A stretch of DNA of 64,000 bases from CAIYRG01 sp964494505. GTDB lineage: Bacteria; Pseudomonadota; Alphaproteobacteria; Micropepsales; Micropepsaceae. The notes under the pieces are model-generated. The model saw only the letters and a program-made list of their open reading frames with translations. It was not told the origin of the DNA and made no database searches. Of this stretch, positions 1 through 11,389 are shown piece by piece (within the stretch, counting starts at the first letter, position 1; each line of letters begins with the position of its first letter). Made by a program: the position numbers and the translations under genes. The stretch covers positions 1 to 64,000 of the forward strand of contig CAZBRO010000023.1 of NCBI GenBank assembly GCA_964494505.1, in the 5' to 3' direction.

Positions 1-1330
<1,330 letters not shown>

Positions 1331-1560
1331 GAAATTTACCCCTGTTCTGATGGGAAAATGAAATCGGGCGCGGACATTAATCCTAAGTTCTCAGGATGGC
1401 TACCTGACAGTTTAGCTCATCGTTTAAGATCGATTTACCGCGCGATCGGTACAAAGGCCACGCTCCTTCCATATTGTTGCCAAACTCGGGGCGTTAGAAA
1501 GAGGGGGCGATCCTGGGGAGGGTCGAGACGGCTATCCGCCGCTACGGTCAGGCGCAAAAA

Positions 1561-2337
1561 ATGATGCCCTTGAGGCTGCAACGATCTTTGGTGATGGCGT
1601 TGGTCCTTGCATTGGGACCGATGGGCGCTACCGGCGTGAGCGCCCAACAGGCGGCGCCGCGGTCGAAGCTGTTGCTGACGCCGTCCACGCCGCTCCCCCG
1701 CGACGGCACCTATATCGCCAACGACAGAATCGCTTTCGCCCTGGACCACAAGGGCAACCAGGTAAGGCTTCGCTTCCTCGACAATGACGAAGTGTTCTAT
1801 TTGTCGGGCGAAGCCGGGCTGCTGGGCGGGCGCGTCTTCAAATACGATACCGGCACGGAAGCGCTTCAAGTCACCGCTTTCGGCGCAGTGACTCTCTACA
1901 CGGACAAAGCCAAAAACGGCTGGCCCGCCGAATACAATGACGGGGACCAGAATGTGAGTGTCGACCCGCCGCCGCTTTCCTACAGGGACATGAGGCCGTT
2001 CGCCTTGAAGCTCGCGCAGGACTTGTCGGGAGGGGACGATTTCGCGGTCGGCTTTGTCGCCGATTGGGACGGGCTTGCGCGAACGGAATCGGACGCGCTC
2101 CGCGGGCTTGCCTGCAGCGCCATGCGCGACGCGGCCTATGCGCTGGACGCGGTGGCAAAGACCGGCAAGCGCGCCAAAGTGGTGGACAAGCTCCATATCG
2201 TGCATGTGAAGGAAGGCGCGAAAGCGGGAGCCTCCTATCAAAAGGGCGTGCTCACCGTCACCTATGCGCCGAAGGGCGGCGCGTCCGCGCGGCCGTCTTC
2301 GCTCGTCATCGCGCGTGCCTTGGAAGCGGCGCTGTAG
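1561..2337 (+). CDS. Exported hypothetical protein, probably DUF4908
   Basis: The product is 258 residues with a clear signal peptide (hydrophobic residues 8-25, likely cleavage after VSA near residue 28). The mature part contains a stretch around RIAFALDHKGNQVRLRF and a VFYLSGE motif that I associate with the alphaproteobacterial DUF4908 family. No catalytic motif is visible and the function is unknown; a periplasmic location is inferred from the signal peptide. Two consecutive ATG codons (1561, 1564) could start it. It is divergent from acnA and convergent with the cupin gene downstream. The family assignment is from memory of its character and is moderate. Confidence 0.6.
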   Translation: MMPLRLQRSLVMALVLALGPMGATGVSAQQAAPRSKLLLTPSTPLPRDGTYIANDRIAFALDHKGNQVRLRFLDNDEVFYLSGEAGLLGGRVFKYDTGTEALQVTAFGAVTLYTDKAKNGWPAEYNDGDQNVSVDPPPLSYRDMRPFALKLAQDLSGGDDFAVGFVADWDGLARTESDALRGLACSAMRDAAYALDAVAKTGKRAKVVDKLHIVHVKEGAKAGASYQKGVLTVTYAPKGGASARPSSLVIARALEAAL

Positions 2338-2379
2338 TTCCCGTTTGCGCGCCAGCGCGAAGGTTTGGCCATCAAGTCC

Positions 2380-2796
2380 CTAATCCGGCAGGTTTCCGCC
2401 GGGCGCAATTTCGAAGCCCGAAAACTCAAATCCCGGCGCGACGGTGCAGCCGACGAGCGCGTAGGCGCCCAAGGGCCGGGCGCTTTGCCAATGACGCGCC
2501 GGAACGATTCCTTGGGGACGTTCGCCGCGATCCAGGCGCGGCCCGAGCGTGATCTGTTCGACACCGGCCTCCCGCGCAATCGAGAGCGCGAGCGCCTCGC
2601 CTGCATACCAATGCCAAACCTCGGCGGCATCCACGCGGTGCCAGCGCGAAACCTGGCCCGATTTCAGAAGATAATAAATGGCGGTCGAATGCGCGCGTCC
2701 CTCGCTACCGGCCATATCGCGGAGCGTTTCGCGATAGAAGCCGCCCTCCGGATGCGGCTCGAGCGCCAGCAACGCGACGATCTCATCGGCCGTCAT
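2380..2796 (-). CDS. Cupin_5 (DUF985) family protein
   Basis: This 138-residue protein matches the small cupin family often annotated DUF985. It opens with EIVALLALEPHPEGGFYRE and carries the histidine-rich WHRVDAAEVWHWYAG segment (about residues 51-66) plus the typical late LVGCTVAPGFEFSGFE strand. Members have a double-stranded beta-barrel and are of uncertain function; some are described as sugar-epimerase-like. It lies 13 bases downstream of the exonuclease gene on the same strand, so the two may be co-transcribed. Family assignment is firm; substrate is unknown. Confidence 0.8.
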   Translation of the reverse strand: MTADEIVALLALEPHPEGGFYRETLRDMAGSEGRAHSTAIYYLLKSGQVSRWHRVDAAEVWHWYAGEALALSIAREAGVEQITLGPRLDRGERPQGIVPARHWQSARPLGAYALVGCTVAPGFEFSGFEIAPGGNLPD

Positions 2797-2809
2797 TGCG
2801 CACTCATCC

Positions 2810-3424
2810 CTATCCCACCCCGCCAGGAGGAGAAGATTGGGGCAGGAAAGGATTGGGGGCGCCGCTTGCGATCAGAGCGCGAAACCCCGCTGCAACACCG
2901 CGCGCATCGGCCAGCGCATCGTGCTTGTGGCCTTCGAAAACGGCACCGCAAAGTTCCGCCACATCGCAGGCGCGCTTGCCCGCAAGATCGATCCCTTGTG
3001 CCGTGAACCAGGGAACCGCGTTTGAATAAGCGGGCAACGGCAAAGCGCCCTCCCATCCATACAGCGTGAGATTGGAAAGCAGGATCAGATCGTCGCGGCC
3101 ATGCGCAAAGGCATGCGCGTCACCGGCGAAATCGAGGAACGCACGATAGGCCGTAACGAAATCGACGCCTCGCCGTGCTACCGATTCATTGGTAATCCCG
3201 GTCAACTCCACCAAATAATCGGACAGCACCGGATTGACCCTGGGGCGGATCAGCATGTCGAAGCACTCGACTTCGTTCAGGCTCTCAGCGTCGAGCTTCA
3301 CCGCGCCGATCTGCACCACCTCCGTGTGCTCGCCCCGCCGGGTCCAGCGCGACTCCATGGAACCCTCCCAGGCGGTGAATTCGAGGTCGAAGATCACCGC
3401 ATATGTTCTTTTCCTGCCTCTCAT
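2810..3424 (-). CDS. DEDDh-type 3'-5' exonuclease (ERI1/KapD-like)
   Basis: The 204-residue product has the exonuclease fold with all three Exo motifs: Exo I FDLEFT (D13, E15), Exo II with D112 in HGRDD, and Exo III HDALADA (H168, D173). This fits the metal-dependent DEDDh 3'-5' exonuclease superfamily, nearest in style to ERI1/KapD proteins. The nucleic acid substrate cannot be read from sequence. The C-terminal tail (about residues 188-204) is proline-rich and low in complexity. It precedes the cupin gene in the same direction. Confidence 0.8.
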   Translation of the reverse strand: MRGRKRTYAVIFDLEFTAWEGSMESRWTRRGEHTEVVQIGAVKLDAESLNEVECFDMLIRPRVNPVLSDYLVELTGITNESVARRGVDFVTAYRAFLDFAGDAHAFAHGRDDLILLSNLTLYGWEGALPLPAYSNAVPWFTAQGIDLAGKRACDVAELCGAVFEGHKHDALADARGVAAGFRALIASGAPNPFLPQSSPPGGVG

Positions 3425-3577
3425 GCGGCCGGCCGCTCTTTCTTAACGAATCGTAACATCCTCAATTTAACAGCTTTTCCGTTGCTGGAGTGTGGGCTTG
3501 CTGTTTGCACATGCTTTCCTAAGTTCTTAAAGTTCTAATCCTCTAACCGCCGGACACAGGCGGACAGGGAGGCTCAC

Positions 3578-6500
3578 ATGGCTCGGACAACGAACGTGGC
3601 GGAATCCATGCACGGTACGGCGCCCGATGTGGCCAAAGTCGATGCGGCGGATGCTGCCGCTCATCTTGCGGCAAGTGCAAATCTCATCGCTGCGGGCGGT
3701 CCGGATTTGGCGGCCTTCTTTACCGGCTTCACGCGCTATGCCTCGCCGGAGGATTTGATCCATTACACGGGCGCGGAATTGGCCGGACTGGTTGCCAATG
3801 TCCATCGCCGCCTGAAGCAGCGTGCGCCGGGCTCGCCGCTGGTCGATGTTTTCGATCCCTCTCAGGACGATCCCGCCTTTGCTCGCAGCGAGTCGCTGAT
3901 GCTCGCGGTCAATGACGACATTCCGTTCCTCTACGATTCCTGCACTGCCGAAGTACGCGCCCAAGGCCTGCGCATCACGGCCGCCTTCCATCCGGTGATG
4001 GCGCTCGCCCGCGATGGGTCGGGCCTGCTTTCGCCAGGGGGTACGGCGCTGAACGAAAGCGTCATTGTGCTGGCGCTCGACGGACCGCTCGACGAGGCGC
4101 AAGCCGCGGCCTTGCGCGAAGGGCTGCTCAAGGTTTTCGCGCAGGTGCGCCTTGCGGTACGCGATTGGCGGGCGATGATGGACCGGCTCACCGATACCGC
4201 CGCATCGCTCGGGCGCAATCCCCCTGCCATTTCCGAAGCCGAGCTCGACGAGAACATCGCGTTCCTCGATTGGATGGCGGAGAATCATTTCACCTTCCTC
4301 GGCTGCCGCGACTATGTTTTCTCGAAGGAAGGCGAAGGCCGGCTCGAACCTGTTCCTCAGAGCGGGCTGGGACTGCTTCGCGATCCGGAGATGCCGGTGG
4401 TCCGCCCGGGCGCCGACCGCGCGGTCATCACGCCCGCGCTGCGCGAATTCCTGAAGAAACCCGCACCCCTCATCATCGCGAAAACGGCGCTGCGTTCACC
4501 CGTGCATCGCCGCGTGCACATGGATTATGTCGGCGTGAAAGCCTTCGACCCGAAGGGCCGCCTGATCGGCGAACGGCGTTTCGTGGGGCTTTTCACATCG
4601 ACCGCCTACAGCCAATTGCCGTCCGCGATTCCGCTGCTGCGCAAGAAGATCGCACAGGTGATGGCGCGCTCAGGATTGCCGCCCGCAAGCCATGACGGCA
4701 AGGCGCTCCAGCATATCCTCGACACCTTCCCGCGCGACGAGCTGTTCCAGATTTCCGAGGACGAGCTGCTCGCCACCGTGCTCGGCATTCTCAATCTCGG
4801 CGAACGCCCGAAGGTGCGCGTTTTCCTGCGCTTCGACCGCTTCGACCGTTACGTGTCCGCGCTCGTCTTCATTCCGCGCGAACGCTATTCCGGCACCGTG
4901 CGGGAAAAGATTCACGGGCTGCTCGCAAGCGCCTTCAACGGGCGGCAATCGGCGGCGACGCCCATGCTGGACGACGAGGCGCTTGCCCGCGTGCACTACA
5001 TCGTCGGGCGCAATCCGGGTCCCATGCCCGACACCGACGTGCACGAGCTGGAAACCGAAATCCGCGCCGCCATCCGCACCTGGGACGACGGCTTTGCCGA
5101 TGCGGTGAAATTCGAACACGGCGAGATGTCGCGGGGACTGCCGCGCCGCTACGCAAACGCGTTTCCCGCCGGTTACCGCGACCGCTTCACGCCCGCTGAA
5201 GCTGCCAACGACATCGACCGCATCGAGGCCGTTTTGAAGGGCGAGGGCGCCCATCGCGTGCTCGCGGCCCATGTCTACCGCGCAAGCACCGATTCCCCGG
5301 ATGCCGTGAATCTGAAGCTGTTCGTGCGGGGGGCGTTCATTCCGCTCTCCGAATGCCTGCCGGTGTTCGAGAATCTGGGGCTCAAAGTCATCGCGGAAGA
5401 TGCATTCGCGCTGACGCCGCTCTCGGCCGATGGACAGGAGCAAGAAATCGCGCTGCACAATCTCCTGATGGCGTCGAGCGACGGCCGCGCGGTCGACATC
5501 GAGCGCATGAAGCCCCTCCTCGAGGACGCCTTCCACGCCGTTTGGGGCGGACGCGCGGAGTCGGACGGTTTCAACCGGCTCGTCATGGCGGCCGGGGTTT
5601 CCTGGCGCGATGTCGTGATCCTGCGCAGCATTGCGAAATTTCTGCGCCAGGCGACGTTGCCGCTGAGCCAAGCCTATGTGGAGAACGCTCTCGTCAAGAA
5701 TCCCGATCTTGCGGTCAGGCTGGTACGGCTCTTCCGCACGCTGCACGATCCCGATCTCTTTCAGAACAGCGAGGCCCGCACGCAGGCGGCCAACAAAATC
5801 CGCCAACAGATCCAGGATGCGCTCGACGATGTGCCGAGCGCCGACGACGACCGCATCATTCGCGCCATGCTGTCTGTGATCGAAGCGATGCTGCGGACGA
5901 GCTTCTTCCAGCCCGATGCGTCGGGAGGCGAGCGGCCTTATCTCGCCTTCAAGCTCGAAAGCAAAAGGCTCGATCTTTTGCCCGCGCCGAAGCCCCTCTA
6001 TGAAATCTTCGTCTATTCGCCCGAGGTCGAGGGCGTGCATTTGCGCTTCGGCCGGATCGCGCGCGGCGGCATCCGCTGGTCGGACCGGGCGGAAGATTTC
6101 CGCACCGAAATCCTGAGCCTGGCGAAGGCACAGCAGGTGAAGAATTCCGTCATCGTGCCGGTCGGCGCCAAAGGCGGCTTCTATCCGAAGAAGATTCCCG
6201 CAGGCGCAGCCCGCGAAGTGGTTCAGGCCATCGGTGTCGCCGCCTATAAAACTTTCATCGGCGCGCTGTTGGATTTGACCGACAATATCGGGCCCGATGG
6301 CACCGTGATTCCGCCGCACCATATGCTCCGCTGCGACACTGACGATCCCTATCTTGTGGTTGCCGCCGACAAAGGCACGGCGACGTTTTCCGATATCGCC
6401 AACGGCATCGCGGTGTCGCGCGGCTTCTGGCTCGGCGATGCCTTCGCCTCGGGCGGAAGCCAGGGCTACGATCACAAGGCCATCGGCATCACGGCACGGG

Positions 6501-8473
6501 GCGCCTGGGAGGCGATCAAGCGCCATTTCCGCGAGCTTGGCCGCGACATTCAGAGCCAAGCCTTCACCTGTGTGGGCGTGGGCGACATGTCGGGCGATGT
6601 GTTCGGCAACGGCATGCTGTGTTCCAAAGAGACCAGGCTCGTCGCCGCTTTCGATCATCGCCACATCTTCATCGATCCGAACCCGGATCCGGTTGCGTCC
6701 TATGCGGAGCGCAAGCGCATGTTCGATCTGCCGCGCTCTTCCTGGGCCGATTACGAGACGAAGCTGATCTCCAGGGGCGGCGGCGTGTATCCGCGCTCGG
6801 CGAAAGAGATCGTGCTGTCGGCCGAGTTGCAGCACCTGAGCGGACTTGCGAAGGACCGCGCGACGCCGGCGGAACTGATCCGCGCGCTGCTCACCGCCGA
6901 GGTGGACCTGCTGTTTTTCGGCGGCATCGGCACCTTCATCAAATCGTCGGGGCAATCCCACGCCGACGCGGGCGACCGCACCAATGACGGCTTGCGGGTG
7001 AATGGCCGCGAGGTTCGCGCCCGCGTGGTCGGAGAGGGCGCCAATCTGGGCGTCACGCAATTGGGCCGCATCGAATATGCGAGGGCCGGCGGCCCGGACC
7101 GCGCCGGCGGGCGCATCGACACCGACGCCATCGACAATTCCGCGGGCGTCGATACGTCCGACCACGAGGTCAATCTCAAGATCCTGATGAGCGGCCCGCT
7201 CAGGCGCGGCGAACTATCGGACGCCGAACGCCAAGCCATGCTGGTGGCGATGACCGAAGACGTCGCGCGCCTGGTGCTGAAGGACAATTACGATCAGACG
7301 CTGGCGCTGTCGGTCGCCGAAATGAACGCGCCCCGCGACATCGATGCGGCAGGCCGTTTCATGCGCGAGCTGGAAAAGAACGGCGCGCTCGATCGCGGCG
7401 TGGAATTCCTGCCGGCCGACGACGCGCTCAAGGTGCTGCAGCGGGAGGGACGCGGCCTGACGCGGCCCGACCTGTCGGTGCTGCTTGCCTATGCCAAGCT
7501 CGATCTGGACCACGCGATCAATCAGAGCGAACTTCCGGACGATCCCTATTTCGATACGCTTCTGACGGATTATTTCCCGCCGCTCGCCGCCGAACGGTTT
7601 GCATCCGAGCTGAAGCGCCATCGCCTCGCGCGCGAGATCGTTGCGACCGAGCTCTCCAACCGCACGGTCAATCTCGCAGGGCCCCTGTATCCCCACCGTA
7701 TGCGCGAATTGTCCACCGCGCCGCTCTGGTGTACCGCGCGCGCCTTCGCGATAGCCGACGGCGCCTTTGGGTTGTCCGCGCTGAAGGCCCGCATTGCCGC
7801 GCTCGACCTGAAAGTGCCCGCGCAAGTGCAGAACGCCATGATCGCCGACATCGGCGAGCTGCTGCGCCGGCTCGGCCTCTGGTTCATCGTGCAGGTGCCT
7901 CGCGCACCCATTGCCGAAGCCGTGTCGCGTTATGGCGCTGGATTCGCCGCTCTGAAGGGCCGCTTCTCCGGTTTCGCGACGCCGATCGAAAAGGCAGCGG
8001 TCGAAGAGCGCATCACGAAACTGGAAAAATCCGGCGTGCCGCACGACGTGGCCGAGGACGCGGGCGTTCTCCCCCTGCTCGCGGCGGTGCCGGAGATCGT
8101 TCTTCTGGGCGAGGCGCGGGGTGTGCCTGCCGAAATCGCAGCCCAGGTGTATTTCCGCATCGGTTCGGCCGTCGGCCTCGACCGCTTGCGGGCGCTGGCC
8201 TCCCGAATCGCGACCGGCGACCATTGGGACCGCCTGGCGCTCCGCCGCATGGTGGACGATCTCTTCTCGGCCCAGAGGTTGCTCGCCGGCGATGCGATCG
8301 GCCAAGGCAAGGACACGCCGGACGCGGTGGAATCCTGGACCGAACTGCGAAAAGCCGACGTCGAACGGACGCTCGCCTTCCTCGGTGAGCTGGAAAAGAC
8401 GGGGGAGGCATCAATCGCCAAGCTCGCGCTTGCCAGCAGCCAGATCCAGAAACTTGCCACATTGCCGGGCTGA
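3578..8473 (+). CDS. gdhZ: NAD-specific glutamate dehydrogenase, 180-kDa class
   Basis: The gene encodes 1631 residues, the size of the large bacterial GDH class (GdhZ/GdhB) that oxidatively deaminates glutamate to 2-oxoglutarate with NAD. The N-terminal half carries the regulatory regions; the catalytic core begins near residue 820. It includes the lysine-containing VGAKGGFYPKK segment (about 860-870) and the dinucleotide-binding GVGDMSGDVFGNGML near residue 1000. The ATG at 3578 follows a good GGGAGG site. It is monocistronic as far as visible, with a 96-base gap to the next gene. It supplies carbon from glutamate to the TCA cycle, whose 2-oxoglutarate dehydrogenase genes lie 10 kb downstream. 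Confidence 0.96.
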   Translation: MARTTNVAESMHGTAPDVAKVDAADAAAHLAASANLIAAGGPDLAAFFTGFTRYASPEDLIHYTGAELAGLVANVHRRLKQRAPGSPLVDVFDPSQDDPAFARSESLMLAVNDDIPFLYDSCTAEVRAQGLRITAAFHPVMALARDGSGLLSPGGTALNESVIVLALDGPLDEAQAAALREGLLKVFAQVRLAVRDWRAMMDRLTDTAASLGRNPPAISEAELDENIAFLDWMAENHFTFLGCRDYVFSKEGEGRLEPVPQSGLGLLRDPEMPVVRPGADRAVITPALREFLKKPAPLIIAKTALRSPVHRRVHMDYVGVKAFDPKGRLIGERRFVGLFTSTAYSQLPSAIPLLRKKIAQVMARSGLPPASHDGKALQHILDTFPRDELFQISEDELLATVLGILNLGERPKVRVFLRFDRFDRYVSALVFIPRERYSGTVREKIHGLLASAFNGRQSAATPMLDDEALARVHYIVGRNPGPMPDTDVHELETEIRAAIRTWDDGFADAVKFEHGEMSRGLPRRYANAFPAGYRDRFTPAEAANDIDRIEAVLKGEGAHRVLAAHVYRASTDSPDAVNLKLFVRGAFIPLSECLPVFENLGLKVIAEDAFALTPLSADGQEQEIALHNLLMASSDGRAVDIERMKPLLEDAFHAVWGGRAESDGFNRLVMAAGVSWRDVVILRSIAKFLRQATLPLSQAYVENALVKNPDLAVRLVRLFRTLHDPDLFQNSEARTQAANKIRQQIQDALDDVPSADDDRIIRAMLSVIEAMLRTSFFQPDASGGERPYLAFKLESKRLDLLPAPKPLYEIFVYSPEVEGVHLRFGRIARGGIRWSDRAEDFRTEILSLAKAQQVKNSVIVPVGAKGGFYPKKIPAGAAREVVQAIGVAAYKTFIGALLDLTDNIGPDGTVIPPHHMLRCDTDDPYLVVAADKGTATFSDIANGIAVSRGFWLGDAFASGGSQGYDHKAIGITARGAWEAIKRHFRELGRDIQSQAFTCVGVGDMSGDVFGNGMLCSKETRLVAAFDHRHIFIDPNPDPVASYAERKRMFDLPRSSWADYETKLISRGGGVYPRSAKEIVLSAELQHLSGLAKDRATPAELIRALLTAEVDLLFFGGIGTFIKSSGQSHADAGDRTNDGLRVNGREVRARVVGEGANLGVTQLGRIEYARAGGPDRAGGRIDTDAIDNSAGVDTSDHEVNLKILMSGPLRRGELSDAERQAMLVAMTEDVARLVLKDNYDQTLALSVAEMNAPRDIDAAGRFMRELEKNGALDRGVEFLPADDALKVLQREGRGLTRPDLSVLLAYAKLDLDHAINQSELPDDPYFDTLLTDYFPPLAAERFASELKRHRLAREIVATELSNRTVNLAGPLYPHRMRELSTAPLWCTARAFAIADGAFGLSALKARIAALDLKVPAQVQNAMIADIGELLRRLGLWFIVQVPRAPIAEAVSRYGAGFAALKGRFSGFATPIEKAAVEERITKLEKSGVPHDVAEDAGVLPLLAAVPEIVLLGEARGVPAEIAAQVYFRIGSAVGLDRLRALASRIATGDHWDRLALRRMVDDLFSAQRLLAGDAIGQGKDTPDAVESWTELRKADVERTLAFLGELEKTGEASIAKLALASSQIQKLATLPG

Positions 8474-8569
8474 CCTGGCGGACATGATGTACGAAACGGG
8501 AACATAAGGAGCGGTTGATAGAAACGCGGGATTGAGCGATCTATTGCTCTGGCTCTACGCTCCCGCACG

Positions 8570-10123
8570 ATGTCTCAGGAAATCGAAATCCGTTTTTCCG
8601 CTCCCGAGCGTGAGCTCAAGCGCATCATGCGTGCTTCCGCGCTGCACGGATTTCATGTCGGCCGCGCGGCCAGCAGGAAACTCAACACGATCTATTACGA
8701 CACGTCCGGCCGCGCGCTCTCCAAGGCGGGCCTCTCATTGCGCGTGCGCGCGAACGGGCACGGCTATGTGCTGGGCGTGAAAGATCAGAGCACCGGTGCG
8801 CTCGCCTCCGACCGGCAAGAATATGAGTGCGATATTCCCACCGTCAAACCCGACCTTGATTGCATCGGCGACGAGGCCCTGCGCGCACGGCTGCAATCGG
8901 CCGTCAATGGCGATGCCCTCGAACCCATGGTCGAGACCGACATTCTGCGCACCACACGCTCTGTGAAGACTCCGTCTGGCGATTCGGTCGAGCTTGCCGT
9001 CGACAAGGGCGAGATCCGAAGTGTGGGAAACGGACACGCTTCGATGCCGGTGAGCGAACTCGAACTGGAATTGAAGGCGGGCGCACCGGCAGCCCTCTAC
9101 GAGATCGCGCGATTGCTGTCGCGAAAAGCCCATCTTGCCGTCAACACGGAAAGCAAGGCCGAGCGTGGCTTCCGCGCTATCGATGGCGCGCCGCTCTCCG
9201 CCCACAAGGCCGGCCGCACCGAACTTCGGCCCGGCTGCACGGCGGAAGAAGCGCTCCGCGCAACGCTTCTGCATTGCCTGAGGCACATCTCGCGCAACGC
9301 GCCCGCAGTTGGACAAGCCCGCCTGCCCGAAGGCGTGCATCAGGTGCGTGTCGGCTTGCGCCGTTTGCGCGCGGCGCTCTCCGCATTCGGCGGTGCGTTT
9401 CGCGGGCGCGAAATGGAATCGCTGCGCGACCGCGCCAAGACGCTCGCCGATATTTTCGGCGTCACGCGCGAGCTCGACGTATTCGCGACCGAGCTGCTGA
9501 CCCCGGTGGAGGAAGCGGCCAACCGGGCCGGGCTCGCAGAGCTGAGGCTGATCTCGGAAGAATTGCGGCGCGATTCCTGGAATCGCACGGCAAACCTCGT
9601 GCAATCCGACGATTTCACCGGCTTTCTGATCCATCTGGGCTCGGCCATCGAGACGCAAGCCTGGCGCCAGACAGCGTCGGACGAGCAGATGGCGGGGTTC
9701 GTGCAGGATGCGCGCGCGCTTGCCTGCGAGACTTTGGACAAGCGGCTGAAACAGGCGTGCAAACTTGCCAAGCATCTGTCGGCGCTGAATGTGCAGGAGC
9801 GGCACTCCTTGCGCATCGCGCTCAAGAAGCTGCGCTATTCCGCAGAATTCTTCGCGCCTTTGTTTTCGGCCAAGGACGTTGCCGTGTTCCTCGACCGCTT
9901 GAGCAAATTGCAGGACCTGTTCGGCACGCTCAACGATTCCGCGACCGTGGAGCAAATTCTGCGGCGCATCCTCGAGCATGCGGGCGAACGAAGCAGCCCC
10001 GAATTGCTGGAGGCCGCCGCCTTCGTCGACGGCTGGCATCAGAGCCGCGTCGACCCCACCTGGCAGAAGGCCAAGAAACGCTGGAAGGGCTTCGGCAAGA
10101 CCGACCCGTTCTGGCGGACATAG
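8570..10123 (+). CDS. CYTH and CHAD domain protein
   Basis: The 517-residue product has an N-terminal CYTH domain (about 1-200), the tunnel fold of triphosphate-processing enzymes such as inorganic triphosphatase YgiF, and a C-terminal helical CHAD domain (about 220-510) rich in conserved histidines and arginines (HQVRVGLRRLRAAL; RIALKKLRYSAEFF). The CYTH signature ExExK appears as EIEIR (residues 4-8), so its last lysine is replaced by arginine. CHAD domains bind polyphosphate in known cases. No clear Shine-Dalgarno precedes the ATG. A role in polyphosphate or triphosphate metabolism is inferred from domains. Confidence 0.88.
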   Translation: MSQEIEIRFSAPERELKRIMRASALHGFHVGRAASRKLNTIYYDTSGRALSKAGLSLRVRANGHGYVLGVKDQSTGALASDRQEYECDIPTVKPDLDCIGDEALRARLQSAVNGDALEPMVETDILRTTRSVKTPSGDSVELAVDKGEIRSVGNGHASMPVSELELELKAGAPAALYEIARLLSRKAHLAVNTESKAERGFRAIDGAPLSAHKAGRTELRPGCTAEEALRATLLHCLRHISRNAPAVGQARLPEGVHQVRVGLRRLRAALSAFGGAFRGREMESLRDRAKTLADIFGVTRELDVFATELLTPVEEAANRAGLAELRLISEELRRDSWNRTANLVQSDDFTGFLIHLGSAIETQAWRQTASDEQMAGFVQDARALACETLDKRLKQACKLAKHLSALNVQERHSLRIALKKLRYSAEFFAPLFSAKDVAVFLDRLSKLQDLFGTLNDSATVEQILRRILEHAGERSSPELLEAAAFVDGWHQSRVDPTWQKAKKRWKGFGKTDPFWRT

Positions 10124-10141
10124 GGACAAGCGAGGGCCGGC

Positions 10142-10474
10142 GTGGAGAATTTGTTTTCCTATGGCACGCTGCGCGACGAAAATGTTCAGCGCGCGGTTTT
10201 CAACCGCAGCCTGAATGGGGTCTCAGACGCCATTATCGGCTACAGGCTTGAGACGGTGACGATCACCGATTCCAGCGCGATCGCAATCAGCGGCATGACG
10301 GTTCACCAGATCCTCGAACCGACCGGCCAGGACAGCGATCAGATCGAAGGCACGCTGTTCCAGATCAGCGACAGCGAACTTCAGCTTGCCGACGCCTATG
10401 AGGACGCGGCCTATAAGCGGGTTCAGGTCCGCCTGCGCTCCGGTGCGCAAGCCTGGGTCTATGTCAGGGCATAG
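10142..10474 (+). CDS. Gamma-glutamylcyclotransferase-like (AIG2/GGCT) protein
   Basis: This 110-residue protein has the GGCT fold signature: the N-terminal glycine loop FSYGTLRD (residues 5-12) and the conserved glutamate in DAYEDAAYKRVQV near residue 86, the usual catalytic acid. Such enzymes release 5-oxoproline from gamma-glutamyl peptides, but many members have unknown substrates. It starts with GTG at 10142, 18 bases after the CYTH-CHAD stop, so the two probably share a transcript. The closing WVYVRA matches the family's end strand. Confidence 0.8.
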   Translation: MENLFSYGTLRDENVQRAVFNRSLNGVSDAIIGYRLETVTITDSSAIAISGMTVHQILEPTGQDSDQIEGTLFQISDSELQLADAYEDAAYKRVQVRLRSGAQAWVYVRA

Positions 10475-10525
10475 TGTTTGGGCGATTCTTTCCGCCCGGC
10501 ACGGCTTTGATCCGTACACGGATTC

Positions 10526-11329
10526 CTAAAGCGTGATCGTCGCCATCACCGGCACGTGGTCGGAAGGGCGCATCCAGCCGCGCGCCTGTTTCAGGATCGC
10601 GTGTTCCGACACGGCATCGCGTAAGCCGCGCGTGACCCAGATGTGATCGAGCCGGCGTCCCCGGTTCGACAATTCCCAATCGTGCGCCCGGTAGCTCCAC
10701 CAGGAATATATTTTTTCCTCCGCCGGGACGAAAGCGCGCGTCACGTCCTGCCAATCGAAACTGTCGGCAACGGCTTTCAGCAGCCCCGTTTCGACCGGCG
10801 TGTGGCTCACCACATCGAGCAGCTGCTTGTGGCTCCAGACGTCGTTTTCCAGCGGCGCGACATTCAGGTCGCCGACCAGAACGACCGGATCGGACTTCCG
10901 CTCCGCCTGCCGGGAAAAGCAGGCCTCCATCTCCCGGAGGAAGTCGAGCTTGTGGGCGAATTTGGGATTGAGCTTTGGATCGGGGATGTCACCCCCGGCC
11001 GGCACATAGAAATTGTGCAGCTCCAACCCGGACTCGAATTGCGCCGAGACGTGGCGGGTGTCGTTCTTGCCGCAAAAGGCCATGATGTCCGTCTTGCGGA
11101 AGGGCAGCCGCGAGAGGATGGCGACGCCGTGATAGCCCTTCTGGCCGTTGATCGCCTGATGCACATAGCCAAGCTTCTGGAAAACCTTGGCCGGGAAAAG
11201 CGCGTCGGGGACCTTGGTTTCCTGCAGGCACAGCACGTCGGGCTCATGCGCCTTGAGGAAGCGGCGAACCAGATTTGCGCGCAGGCGGACGGAGTTGATG
11301 TTCCAGGTGGCGAGCTTCAAGGCGGGCAT
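10526..11329 (-). CDS. xth: Exodeoxyribonuclease III
   Basis: This is the AP endonuclease and 3'-5' exonuclease of base excision repair, 267 residues, the usual size. Visible motifs are KLATWNINSVR (N10, N12), LCLQETKVPD (E37), GDLNVAPLENDVW, RRLDHIWVT and the terminal SDHVPVMATI with the catalytic Asp-His. It is convergent with the GGCT gene and divergent from the small membrane ORF at 11390. The start ATG at 11329 gives the canonical N-terminus. Confidence 0.95.
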   Translation of the reverse strand: MPALKLATWNINSVRLRANLVRRFLKAHEPDVLCLQETKVPDALFPAKVFQKLGYVHQAINGQKGYHGVAILSRLPFRKTDIMAFCGKNDTRHVSAQFESGLELHNFYVPAGGDIPDPKLNPKFAHKLDFLREMEACFSRQAERKSDPVVLVGDLNVAPLENDVWSHKQLLDVVSHTPVETGLLKAVADSFDWQDVTRAFVPAEEKIYSWWSYRAHDWELSNRGRRLDHIWVTRGLRDAVSEHAILKQARGWMRPSDHVPVMATITL

Positions 11330-11389
11330 ATTGTTTGTTAACCATTACTCTCTATATCCCCGTTGTGCAGTGCAACATCGGAGATTGAA

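Noticed and set aside
3443..3475. Possible CtrA binding site (TTAAC...GTAAC) before gdhZ
   Set aside because: The half-site spacing is one base short and the second half is imperfect, so I do not call it.
4670..7165. An 831-codon open frame on the minus strand inside gdhZ
   Set aside because: It is the antisense shadow of a high-GC gene; its translation is rich in His, Arg, Gly and Ala with no family motif, while gdhZ on the plus strand is complete and conserved.
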